DNA of 64,000 bases from the NCBI RefSeq assembly GCF_042849255.1, contig NZ_AP026866.1, positions 4,464,001-4,528,000 on the forward strand, in the 5' to 3' direction. This DNA comes from Oceaniferula spumae. Lineage in GTDB: Bacteria; Verrucomicrobiota; Verrucomicrobiia; Verrucomicrobiales; Akkermansiaceae. Shown in pieces: positions 43,476 through 51,359 of this stretch. The translations under genes were made by a program, and so were the position numbers. The first letter of the stretch is position 1; every line of letters starts with the position of its first letter. Below the pieces are notes generated by a model. The model had not been told where the DNA came from. It ran no database searches and saw only the letters and a program-made list of their open reading frames with translations.

Positions 43476-45215
43476 TTACCCGATCTCAGGAGCCTTGACC
43501 TCCGCTTTCTGATACTGGTGGTTGAGCCAGTTCAGGTAGGTTCTGAGCATGAGATCGATTTCGGCAGCCTGCATGGCATTGTCCACACGAAGTTTGTTTT
43601 CCTCGGTGTCCTCAAGCTCACGTTTTTCGACTAAGAAGAAGAGTGAGCGATCGTTCTCATTGATAGTTTCGGAAACCTCACCAGGATTCAGTCCTGCAGC
43701 GATGCTGTGGAGTTGTTGAGCACTTGGCTCGTCCTTGGGAGGGGCGGTGCTGTTGGAGAAAGGTCCCACTTGAACAGGAGTCAGGCCTTTTTCACGGACT
43801 GCAGCGTCAAAGTCTTTGCCGGACTTCATCAGCTCAAGAACAGCGGTGCGAGCTTCTTCAGCGGCTTTTTTCACCTTGTCCGTAGCATTCTGGGAGCTGA
43901 GCTGAGCGCGGGCTTTGTCCTTGGCGGCTTCGTAGTCGAGCAACACTGGCTCCACCACTTCCTCCAGCACAAACACTACCCAGCCGTGTTCACCGACCGG
44001 AAGAGGGGCGGAGACGCGGTTGTAAGCGTTGTCTGACATGGACATGGCGAAAATAACATCGGCCAGCGGGCGGTTCTGGTTAGAGGAACCGCGCAGAGTG
44101 AGTCCTTGCAGTTCTTCAGGCAGCTCTGAGCGTGAGAACAGCTCACTCTTGACGACTTTGAGATCTTTCTTCGCTGCGATGGCGTCGAAATCGAGAGGTT
44201 TCTTGTCGTTTTCGCTATCGATGATGCTGTCGTAGAGTTCTTGGATTTGACGAGTCAGAGCCTTGCCTGCTTGTGCGCGTTTTTCGCGTTTAGCGGTTTG
44301 CTCGGCTACCTTGGCCAGTGCTTTGGCCTTTTCTTCCTCCTCAGCCTTGGCTGGATCGGTCTCAGCTGCGGTGTCATCTTTTTCTTCCTCTTCGCTCTCA
44401 TCAGCTTCTTCTGGAAGATTCAGGAGGAGATAGGAAATACGACGTTTTTCATCGGTCTTGTATGCGTCCTGATGGGCTTCCCAGTAGGTTTTGACTTCTT
44501 CCTCGGTTGGGTTTTCCGCTGCCAGGAATTTATCGCGGGTGAGAACAACCTTTGCGAGTGTGACGGTCTGCATCTGGGCTTCCAGTTGGTCCTGAGTTGC
44601 GCTTCTTGATGGAGTAAGTCCGCCACCTACGATGTTGATCAGCTTGTTGAGGCAGAGGTTTTCACGCATCACATCGCGGAGGTGTTTCTCAGTCATGCCG
44701 AGTTTGCCCAAGCGTTTCTCTGCAAAGAGGGAATAGGCTGCCTCGCTGTATTTGCCTTGATCGGAAAAGGTCGGGAGGGATTTGATGGCCTCACTGACTT
44801 CGTCTTCACTGGCGTATAGCCCCATCTCTTCGATGGAACGCTGCAGGATCATGCGATTCGCCACGAAGCGGTTCAGCTCCTGAGTGGTGAGATTGTTGCG
44901 CATCATCGTGAAATAGTTCATTCCGAAACGGCCCAGCTGGAGTGCCTGCTGCATTTGAGCGGCATCGGGAGCCATCAAAAAGTTGATGTAGTTGTGCATG
45001 CCAGTCTCGGAGCACAGCTGCAAAGTTTGCTCGCCCATGCGATTGTAGTTTTGCTGATCCAGGGAATCACCATAGACCTGAAGCACGGTAGGACCGCTGC
45101 CGCCGCCGGCACCACCGCCAGTGCCGATGTCGTTCATGGTGAATAGGAAGCCTGCGCCAAGCAGGACGAAAACGACGACCATCAGGCCGGTGTATTTGCG
45201 CATGTTTTCAATCAT
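43476..45215 (-). CDS. SurA-N/PpiD-like membrane-anchored foldase
   Basis: Periplasmic chaperone-like protein anchored by one N-terminal helix (about residues 8-27). 579 residues. A SurA_N-type region lies at about 80-230 (NRFVANRMILQRSIEEMG). An acidic insertion rich in Glu and Ala follows at about 255-300, then a PpiC-like or parvulin-like part (DFDAIAAKKDLKVVKSELF to KGLTPVQVGPFSNS). Key parvulin catalytic residues are not clear, so isomerase activity is uncertain. Monocistronic-looking, 70 bases after which metG begins on the same strand. Confidence 0.87.
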   Translation of the reverse strand: MIENMRKYTGLMVVVFVLLGAGFLFTMNDIGTGGGAGGGSGPTVLQVYGDSLDQQNYNRMGEQTLQLCSETGMHNYINFLMAPDAAQMQQALQLGRFGMNYFTMMRNNLTTQELNRFVANRMILQRSIEEMGLYASEDEVSEAIKSLPTFSDQGKYSEAAYSLFAEKRLGKLGMTEKHLRDVMRENLCLNKLINIVGGGLTPSRSATQDQLEAQMQTVTLAKVVLTRDKFLAAENPTEEEVKTYWEAHQDAYKTDEKRRISYLLLNLPEEADESEEEEKDDTAAETDPAKAEEEEKAKALAKVAEQTAKREKRAQAGKALTRQIQELYDSIIDSENDKKPLDFDAIAAKKDLKVVKSELFSRSELPEELQGLTLRGSSNQNRPLADVIFAMSMSDNAYNRVSAPLPVGEHGWVVFVLEEVVEPVLLDYEAAKDKARAQLSSQNATDKVKKAAEEARTAVLELMKSGKDFDAAVREKGLTPVQVGPFSNSTAPPKDEPSAQQLHSIAAGLNPGEVSETINENDRSLFFLVEKRELEDTEENKLRVDNAMQAAEIDLMLRTYLNWLNHQYQKAEVKAPEIG

Positions 45216-45373
45216 TGCAGAAAAGGATGTATTTTCAGGTTGTCCGGACCGCCGGACAGGCGCGGGAACTTAGGGGCAGAAAACCTGCGTAGCAATACTA
45301 AACAACGGGAAACCGCCTCAAATACGGGCAGTTCGCCATCTTTGCCCACGTGGCCGCCGTTAATCAAATAAAA

Positions 45374-45407
45374 CGGCCTCGGGAGAGACAGGAATCTCCC
45401 GAGGCCG
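45374..45407 (-). terminator. Perfect 12-base-pair hairpin with minus-strand T tail
   Basis: CGGCCTCGGGAG (45374-45385) pairs with CTCCCGAGGCCG (45396-45407). On the minus strand TTTTATTTG follows, a classic terminator. It stands 158 bases upstream of the PpiD-like start, where no terminator would be expected for that gene. Confidence 0.75.
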
Positions 45408-45678
45408 GCTATATTTTGTCTGGCAGGTGGCACGCGTGCCGACTTGTCTTGTTTGTCCGAAACAACAGCTATGAATCTGTCGTTCAGGATTACTATGAAT
45501 TTACCCTGTGTGATCGAATTAAGGCATCGGGAGCCCCGCCTTTCTCCTCTCACACACCAGTTAGACAGAATTCTTCGATCGACGTTCAAATTTTTCAGAA
45601 AAAAATACCACTCTAGAGAATATAAGGGAATGCTTAGTATTTCAGGGCTATATTTAGGTCAGATCCTGATACAAAAGA

Positions 45679-45706
45679 GCCGCAGGAGTTGGAGGACTCC
45701 TGCGGC
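45679..45706 (-). terminator. Perfect 11-base-pair hairpin with minus-strand T tail
   Basis: GCCGCAGGAGT (45679-45689) pairs with ACTCCTGCGGC (45696-45706); TCTTTTGT follows on the minus strand. Nothing recognised is transcribed into it. Confidence 0.7.
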
Positions 45707-45987
45707 TTGAATTAATCAACTTCCGGTATTTGGGGTGGTGACACTGACATATCACGGTCTGAAAGCTGACAACTGCATTTTTTGTTCACCCGAAAGCCGC
45801 CAACAACAGCGTCTTTCATAAGGATAGACATCCAAGTTTTGTGAATGTTCGAAGTTTGTTGTCTTTTTTTTGAGAATAATGCTCAAAGCTGTGAAATCCT
45901 TTGTTTTTAGAGCCTTGCCGATAAAAATTCAGGTCATCGACAGGGAAACACTTGCTTAGAACGGCGGCCTTCGCTTCATTCCCCGCG

Positions 45988-47241
45988 ATGAAAATTCTTG
46001 TTGTAGGCAAAGGAGGGCGTGAACACGCCCTGATCACCGCTTTAGTCGAATCCCCAACCGAGACTGAGTTGTTCTGTTTCCCAGGCAGTGATGCCATTGA
46101 ACCACTCGCTAAAAGCGTGAAGGTAGAAGGGCTGCACGAACTGATCAATTGGATGAGCGAGAATGAAATCGACCTCTGCGTCGCCGGTGAGGAAAGCTAT
46201 CTGGTGAAGGACGAGGGTTTGGCGAATTTATGTGAAAAAGCGGGCATCCCATGTTGGGGACCGCACAAGCAATCGGCCCAGCTCGAGGCCAGCAAGGAAT
46301 TTGCCAAGGAGTTCATGCTGCGTCACAACATTCCTACAGGGGCGGCCACAGGCTGTGCTGATATCGATGAAGCCCGCGCAGCCATCAATGGCCAATATCC
46401 AACCGTGCTGAAGTTCGACGGACTGGCGGCTGGCAAGGGCGTCGCAGTTTGTGCCGATGAAGCGAGTGCTGAAGAGTTTTTGAACGAGGTTCTCGTTGAG
46501 AGAAAATTCGGAGCAGGCCGCTTGTTGGTTGAAGAATGTTTGGTCGGCCCCGAGGTTTCGATTTTCGCGGCAGTCTGCGATGACGAGTATTTGATTTTCA
46601 CCCCAGCAAGGGATTACAAACGCATTGGTGACAATGATGAAGGCCCTAACACTGGCGGCATGGGCGCGGTAGCCAGTCGTCAACTCATCGATGCCGACAC
46701 GCTCGCTGAAATCGAAAAGACCATCGTCAAACCCACCGTGGATGGATTGGTCAAAGACGACCTGCCTTACCGCGGTTATCTTTACTTCGGCCTGATGCTG
46801 ACCAAGGACGGGCCGAAAATCATCGAGTATAACTGTCGTTTCGGCGATCCTGAGTGCCAGGCCGTCATGCCGCTGGTGCAGGGAGATATCGCAGCTTTCT
46901 GCCACGCGGCAGCAAAGGGCAACATGGAGCCTGATCTTCTCAGCTTTGATGAAGGCTGGAGTGTTTGCCTGATCCTAGCCAGTGCCGGGTATCCGGTCAG
47001 CTCACGTAGTGGCGATGTGATTTCCGGTCTGATGGATCTGAAAAATGCCCGGGTTTACCACGCAGGTACACGCTACAACTGCGATACCAACGAATGGGAA
47101 ACCAACGGCGGCCGAGTGCTCGCCGTAGTCGCCAGTGGTGAAGACCGGCTAACAGCAGTCGACGCCGCCTATGCCGAACTGGAAAAAATCAGCTTCGATG
47201 GTGCCCAGAAGCGCACCGACATCGGCAGGATGCATTTCTGA
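45988..47241 (+). CDS. purD: Phosphoribosylamine-glycine ligase
   Basis: Second step of purine synthesis: ATP-dependent joining of phosphoribosylamine and glycine. The ATG at 45988 gives MKILVVGKGGREHALI, the family start; the frame upstream to 45952 adds 12 residues with no match. 417 residues. ATP-grasp phrases are GPHKQSAQLEASKEFAKEFM-like, LKFDGLAAGKGVAV, SIFAAVCD, NTGGMGAV and EYNCRFGDPECQAVMP. No other pur gene is adjacent; purB is 14 kb away. Confidence 0.97.
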   Translation: MKILVVGKGGREHALITALVESPTETELFCFPGSDAIEPLAKSVKVEGLHELINWMSENEIDLCVAGEESYLVKDEGLANLCEKAGIPCWGPHKQSAQLEASKEFAKEFMLRHNIPTGAATGCADIDEARAAINGQYPTVLKFDGLAAGKGVAVCADEASAEEFLNEVLVERKFGAGRLLVEECLVGPEVSIFAAVCDDEYLIFTPARDYKRIGDNDEGPNTGGMGAVASRQLIDADTLAEIEKTIVKPTVDGLVKDDLPYRGYLYFGLMLTKDGPKIIEYNCRFGDPECQAVMPLVQGDIAAFCHAAAKGNMEPDLLSFDEGWSVCLILASAGYPVSSRSGDVISGLMDLKNARVYHAGTRYNCDTNEWETNGGRVLAVVASGEDRLTAVDAAYAELEKISFDGAQKRTDIGRMHF

Positions 47242-47270
47242 TGCTGCTTGGCCAAGTTGCAGATAAAAAA

Positions 47271-47300
47271 AATCCGGCCCGGTGTGAACCGTGCCGGATT
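47271..47300. terminator. Hairpin between purD and the NiSOD gene
   Basis: AATCCGGC (47271-47278) pairs with GCCGGATT (47293-47300). A run of eight A before it gives a strong T tail on the minus strand, so it ends the sodN transcript and may also stop purD. Confidence 0.85.
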
Positions 47301-47326
47301 ATGAAAGCGGTGATCGCTGTGATGAC

Positions 47327-47797
47327 TTAGCCTTTCTTGGCTTGCGCTGCGCTGTATGCCGTGGCGAACTTGTCGATCGCGGCGTGCAGCTTAGTGGCGT
47401 TTTCAGGATCCGCCGTTTGTTTGCACTTCATCGCCAACACGATGACATTGTGGCACAGTGCGAGTTTATCAAGGTAGGCTTCCTTGTCTGACTCCATCTC
47501 CTCGGTCTTCAGACGCTGGGCCAGAAAGTAGTCTAACATCGTCTGCTGGATCTTGGATGCGTGATCCTCCTTGTTCATCACCCAGCGGGTCAGCTGGTTG
47601 GCGTTCTTGCCTGGATCTTTTGAGAGATCCGCGATTTCCTTCATCGCCTTGGCGATTGTTTCCTGATGTGTGTGAAGGTCTTTCAGCACAGTATCATCCG
47701 TGTAAATGCCGCAGGGGATCTGGCAGTGGGCCGAGATGTTAGGCACGGCGGCAAATGAAAGGACGGCTGCAGTAGCAATGGTTAGATAAGTTTTCAT
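47327..47797 (-). CDS. sodN: Exported nickel superoxide dismutase
   Basis: Converts superoxide to peroxide and oxygen with a nickel centre. The 156-residue product has a Sec-type signal peptide (about 1-23, ending Asn-Ile-Ser-Ala) directly followed by HCQIPCGIY, the nickel hook His1, Cys2, Pro5, Cys6, Gly7, Tyr9 of NiSOD. The rest is a four-helix bundle (TQETIAKAMKEI-like, HASKIQQTMLDYF). In classic NiSODs the short leader is removed by the SodX protease; here signal peptidase would expose His1, which puts the enzyme in the periplasm. No sodX gene is visible beside it. The predicted cleavage site needs checking. Confidence 0.88.
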   Translation of the reverse strand: MKTYLTIATAAVLSFAAVPNISAHCQIPCGIYTDDTVLKDLHTHQETIAKAMKEIADLSKDPGKNANQLTRWVMNKEDHASKIQQTMLDYFLAQRLKTEEMESDKEAYLDKLALCHNVIVLAMKCKQTADPENATKLHAAIDKFATAYSAAQAKKG

Positions 47798-47888
47798 AAC
47801 GACCGTACACTAAGCACGGATGCTCGCGGCTGCACGTAAATTTTTTAGTGTATTCGAGCTAGGCTGATTGCGCAGAGCTAGGCCTTCA

Positions 47889-49250
47889 CTATGAGGGTGC
47901 TAGAGATTTTTTCCAACGCTCCACCTCTGCCTTCACATTATCTACGCTCGGTGCGCCTGGGTTGGTTCGCGCAGCCAGAGCCGTTTGCAAATCGAAGACA
48001 TCTTTGGCATCCGCGCCATAGTGCTCGGAGATGGTGGTGAGGTCGAGTTGGTCCAATGGGGTCTTGGATGTCACGCTTGCGGCCACGGCCAGACCTACTA
48101 ACTCATGCGCCTGACGGAAGGGGACACCATTTTTTACCAAGTAGTCAGCGAGATCGGTCGCTAACAGAAGTGGATCAGATGCTGCGGCTTCACAGTTTTC
48201 GACATTGATCTCCATATCGGCGATCATCTCGGTGTTGACCGATAGGGCGAGTTTCAAGGTGTCAATGGAGTCGAACAGAGGTTCCTTGTCCTCTTGCAGA
48301 TCACGGTTGTATGTCAGAGGGAGTCCCTTGGCTGCGGTTAGAAGCGCAACGAGGTTTCCGTAAAGTCTGCCAGTTTTACCACGAGTCAGTTCGCAGACGT
48401 CGGGATTCTTTTTCTGAGGCATCAGCGAGGAGCCAGTGGTGTGGGCATCTGATAGTGTCGCAAAGCCAAACTCGGAACTGCACCAGAGAATGAGATCTTC
48501 AGATAGACGAGAAAGATGGGTGCCGACCAGAGCCATGGCAAAAAGAAACTCAGCGATGTAGTCGCGGTCGGAAATCGCGTCCATCGAGTTGGTGGTGACG
48601 CGGTCGAAGCCAAGCTCGTCGGCGATCTGTTGGCGATCGAGGTTGATGGTGGATCCAGCAAGAGCGCCGGATCCTAGCGGGGAAACATTGACCCGTTTAC
48701 GGCAGTCCGACAGGCGTTGTTTATCGCGGTCTAACATTTCCACATAGGCTAACAGATGATGCCCAACGGTCACAGGTTGGCCGCGCTGCAGGTGGGTGTA
48801 GCCGGGGATTACCGAAGCGGCATTCTTTTCTGCCTGAGAGAGAAGAGCCGACTGTAATTCGCTGAGCTGTCTGGTGAGCTGATCGATTTCCTCCCGACAA
48901 TAGAGGCGAGTGTCGGTAGCGACTTGATCGTTGCGCGAGCGTGCGGTGTGAAGTTTCGCTCCAGCGGCACCAATTTTCTTGGTCAGCGCTGACTCGATGT
49001 TCATGTGGATGTCCTCAAGTTCGATCGAAAATTCAAAGTTACCACCCTCGATTTCAGCTTCGACTTCACGCAGGCCGTTTTCGATACTGGTGAATTCCTC
49101 ATCTGTGAGTAGCCCGGCTTTCACCTGCGCGCGCGCGTGAGCGATCGATCCTGCGACATCGTGTTTGTACAAACGCCAATCGTAAGAGATCGACTCTCCG
49201 TATTGTTGAACTAGGTCAGCGGTAGCTTTAGCAAATCGTCCTTTCCACAT
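47889..49250 (-). CDS. argH: Argininosuccinate lyase
   Basis: Final step of arginine synthesis, splitting argininosuccinate to arginine and fumarate. 453 residues. Signatures of the fumarase/aspartase superfamily: TARSRNDQVATDTRLY near 110, the signature GSSLMPQKKNPDVCE near 275, and GYTHLQRGQPVTVGHHL. Start MWKGRFAK matches the family. No other arg gene is adjacent. Confidence 0.97.
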   Translation of the reverse strand: MWKGRFAKATADLVQQYGESISYDWRLYKHDVAGSIAHARAQVKAGLLTDEEFTSIENGLREVEAEIEGGNFEFSIELEDIHMNIESALTKKIGAAGAKLHTARSRNDQVATDTRLYCREEIDQLTRQLSELQSALLSQAEKNAASVIPGYTHLQRGQPVTVGHHLLAYVEMLDRDKQRLSDCRKRVNVSPLGSGALAGSTINLDRQQIADELGFDRVTTNSMDAISDRDYIAEFLFAMALVGTHLSRLSEDLILWCSSEFGFATLSDAHTTGSSLMPQKKNPDVCELTRGKTGRLYGNLVALLTAAKGLPLTYNRDLQEDKEPLFDSIDTLKLALSVNTEMIADMEINVENCEAAASDPLLLATDLADYLVKNGVPFRQAHELVGLAVAASVTSKTPLDQLDLTTISEHYGADAKDVFDLQTALAARTNPGAPSVDNVKAEVERWKKSLAPS

Positions 49251-49314
49251 GCGCGGAGTCTTACCCTTGATGGAGACTTTTGCAAACCACTGAATCTGCG
49301 GAAGACACGGAAAA

Positions 49315-49773
49315 TTAACGGATCTCCAGAATCATCATTCCCGAGTCTTCCAAAATATCACCCGTTTCGCAGCCTAGCAGCTTCTGATAGAGCGGGGCTT
49401 CGGGGGAGAGGGTGGTCAGCTCGCCGAGTTCGTACTCGAATGAAATACCACCGGCGCAAGGTGTCAGCAGGTAATAGCTGATCTCGCCATCAAGCTCGGT
49501 CTCGACCAGAGCGCCGGGGCCGATTTCTGCATCGGAAGAAAATTCCTCCAGTTCGAGGTTCTCGAATACGTGCAGTGAGCGAGCGATGGTCTTGCTTTGC
49601 TCGGCTTGGGCACCGGCTAGGTAGGATGCCTCCAGCGCGCGGGTGTCGTATTTTCCCTCGGCTTTTCCTTCGTCACCAGTTGACGCGGCATTGGAGGCTT
49701 TCGCAGCCTCGGTCATGGTGAGAAGTTGTTGTTTCAGCCGAGCGGCAATGCGCTGGACAAGTTCCTGTTTCAT
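49315..49773 (-). CDS. GreA/GreB-family transcription factor
   Basis: Binds the RNA polymerase secondary channel or a similar site. 152 residues. The C-terminal FKBP-like domain is clear (IGPGALVETELDGEISYYL, then LSPEAPLYQKLLGCETGDIL). The N-terminal coiled-coil is present but its sequence (EGKYDTRALEASYLAGAQA) differs from GreA and the acidic tip pair is not obvious. It may be a Gre-like factor with altered activity rather than GreA itself. Located 64 bases after argH on the same strand. Confidence 0.83.
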   Translation of the reverse strand: MKQELVQRIAARLKQQLLTMTEAAKASNAASTGDEGKAEGKYDTRALEASYLAGAQAEQSKTIARSLHVFENLELEEFSSDAEIGPGALVETELDGEISYYLLTPCAGGISFEYELGELTTLSPEAPLYQKLLGCETGDILEDSGMMILEIR

Positions 49774-49803
49774 GGAACTGGAAAAAGTAAAAACGTGGAG
49801 CGA

Positions 49804-50037
49804 TCAGTGCAGATCCTCGGAGGTGACGGAGGTTTGCTCACGGCATCCGAGCCAGACCGCTTGGTCGACAACACGGGCTGCCTCAGGATCGAAACGATAT
49901 CCGTGGCAGTTCGGGCAGATGATGGTGCCGGAGCCTACGATGGAATCGCAGCCCTCACAGACCTTGTAATTGCCAGGGTTGTTGGCAATTTCCTTGGCCT
50001 TATCCAATCTGGACTGGGTATGTGATGTGGAGGTCAT
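49804..50037 (-). CDS. Small zinc-ribbon protein
   Basis: A 77-residue protein from the ATG at 50037 (MTSTSHTQSRLDK). One zinc ribbon is visible, CEGC then CPNC twelve or so residues later, followed by HGYRFDPEAARVV. Function unknown; the upstream frame to 50130 is unlikely to be translated. It lies 30 bases before the Gre-like gene on the same strand and may be co-transcribed. Confidence 0.78.
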   Translation of the reverse strand: MTSTSHTQSRLDKAKEIANNPGNYKVCEGCDSIVGSGTIICPNCHGYRFDPEAARVVDQAVWLGCREQTSVTSEDLH

Positions 50038-50152
50038 CTTATGGGAAATGTTGTATCGGGAAGGAGGCTTGTCTAGGAAAAAGGGCGGACAAGTGTTTGA
50101 GCTATTCAGGAAATAAAGAATCCCGTTCAATTGCCGAATGTCGGAGATAAAA

Positions 50153-50181
50153 AAAGCGGCGCCGAATACCGGAGCCGCTTT
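50153..50181 (-). terminator. Terminator after rpsT
   Basis: AAAGCGGC (50153-50160) pairs with GCCGCTTT (50174-50181), with a minus-strand T run. It lies 27 bases past the rpsT stop. A second small stem, TAATTGC/GCAATTA, overlaps the stop region. Confidence 0.8.
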
Positions 50182-50207
50182 AGAAAGTTTTTAATTGCTT
50201 GCGGCAA

Positions 50208-50465
50208 TTAGCTCACAAGGTGCTTCTGAGTCTTGCTCTTTACGTTGGCAGCCTTGTTTTTGTGAATGATGTTGTTTTTCGCGCACTTGTCGACAGCGGA
50301 AGCAAACTCGGAGAATGTCTTCTGTGCTGTCTCTTTGTCGCCAGCTTCAGCAGCAGCGAGAGTCTTCTTGCGAAGAGTCTTCATGCGGGTGGAGAGGGAC
50401 TTGTTGCGGGCGGCGCGAGTTTGGTTCTGACGCACGCGCTTGAGAGCTGATTTGGTGTTGGCCAT
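50208..50465 (-). CDS. rpsT: 30S ribosomal protein S20
   Basis: Basic helical protein of the small ribosomal subunit. 85 residues, full length, starting MANTKSALKRVRQNQTRAAR, a near-perfect S20 N-terminus; the helix-rich body ends KTQKHLVS. Single gene. Confidence 0.97.
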   Translation of the reverse strand: MANTKSALKRVRQNQTRAARNKSLSTRMKTLRKKTLAAAEAGDKETAQKTFSEFASAVDKCAKNNIIHKNKAANVKSKTQKHLVS

Positions 50466-50647
50466 GGTAGGACTGTTGGAAGAAGTTGATTAGAAGATCG
50501 TTGGATCGTGCTTCGGGGCGGTGAAACTACTCATTTGTGAGGATCTGTCAAGCTCGATGGAGAGGAAAATACGATGTTTTTGCACCGTCATGGCTAGGTA
50601 AGTCCGTTTTCCCTCTCTCGAGAGGAGAATCGAAGCTCTGCAAGCTG

Positions 50648-51319
50648 CTAATTTCCTGCGGCAGGAAGGTATTTGGCGTGGTTAGCGAAGTAATGCTTAC
50701 CTGCATTGGTGCTGAGCAGAGGGCCTTTGATGACGTGCACTTGGGATCCCACGCCAAGCTCGCCGTAGAGGTCGATGATATCGCGGGACTTCATGCGGAT
50801 GCAGCCGTAGCTGCGCGGGTGGCCGATGGTGTACTCCTCGGCGGTGCCGTGGATGTAAATGTAGCGGCTGAAGGCGTTACGGGTGCTGCCCTGCTTGCCA
50901 CGGAGCCAAAGGATACGACTGACGATCGGATCTCGGCCAGGTGCGTTAGGAGGAAGGATTTCGCCGGTGCGGCGTCTGCTTTTAAACACGGCACCGGAAG
51001 GGGCTCCTTTGCCGATTTTCTTGGCGACTTCCATACGGCCGACTGGTGTGCAGTTGCTGCCGCGTCGATCTCCGAGACCGAATTTAGAAGTTGAAACCGG
51101 ATAACTTTTGACTGGCTTGCCATTCTTGATTAGCAACATACGCTGATCCTTGACGCTGATGACAACGCCGTTGTCGGGGTTGCCATTGCCGCAGCTACTG
51201 AGTGTGAATGCCGCGGCCATCGCAGCTAGCATCGGTAATGCTATCTTGCTGATGCGGGAAAAGAAAGGAAGTTTGGCTCCAGAGTGAACGTCTTTTGCTA
51301 GAAGAGTTGAACCTGACAT
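50648..51319 (-). CDS. L,D-transpeptidase lipoprotein (YkuD domain)
   Basis: Probable peptidoglycan cross-linking or protein-anchoring enzyme in the periplasm. 223 residues from ATG 51319; a TTG at 51343 would add eight residues. The N-terminus has a basic stretch and a lipoprotein signal with Leu-Ser-Ser-Cys (Cys near 43). The YkuD domain holds SVKDQRMLLIKNGK, the catalytic IYIHGTAEEYTIGHPRSYGCIRM-like block with His and Cys, and RDIIDLYGELGVGSQVHVI. It precedes nothing in an operon except the GT2 gene upstream on the same strand (40 bases). Confidence 0.9.
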   Translation of the reverse strand: MSGSTLLAKDVHSGAKLPFFSRISKIALPMLAAMAAAFTLSSCGNGNPDNGVVISVKDQRMLLIKNGKPVKSYPVSTSKFGLGDRRGSNCTPVGRMEVAKKIGKGAPSGAVFKSRRRTGEILPPNAPGRDPIVSRILWLRGKQGSTRNAFSRYIYIHGTAEEYTIGHPRSYGCIRMKSRDIIDLYGELGVGSQVHVIKGPLLSTNAGKHYFANHAKYLPAAGN

Positions 51320-51359
51320 GCTTGGGAGTTTATCAAACTTCAAAATCTAACGCAAGTCC

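Larger units (their letters stand above)
45216..45987. other. Long gap with two minus-facing hairpins and no clear gene
   Basis: This 772-base gap lies between the divergent PpiD-like gene and purD. It holds two perfect stem-loops (45374-45407 and 45679-45706), each with a T-rich tail on the minus strand, yet no minus-strand gene lies just to their right. Short frames here have no recognisable content. A small RNA or small transcript is possible. Confidence 0.5.

Noticed and set aside
45212..45589. 125-codon minus-strand open frame in the gap before the PpiD-like gene
   Set aside because: It runs through a perfect terminator hairpin, has no recognisable composition or start signal, and overlaps the next gene start.
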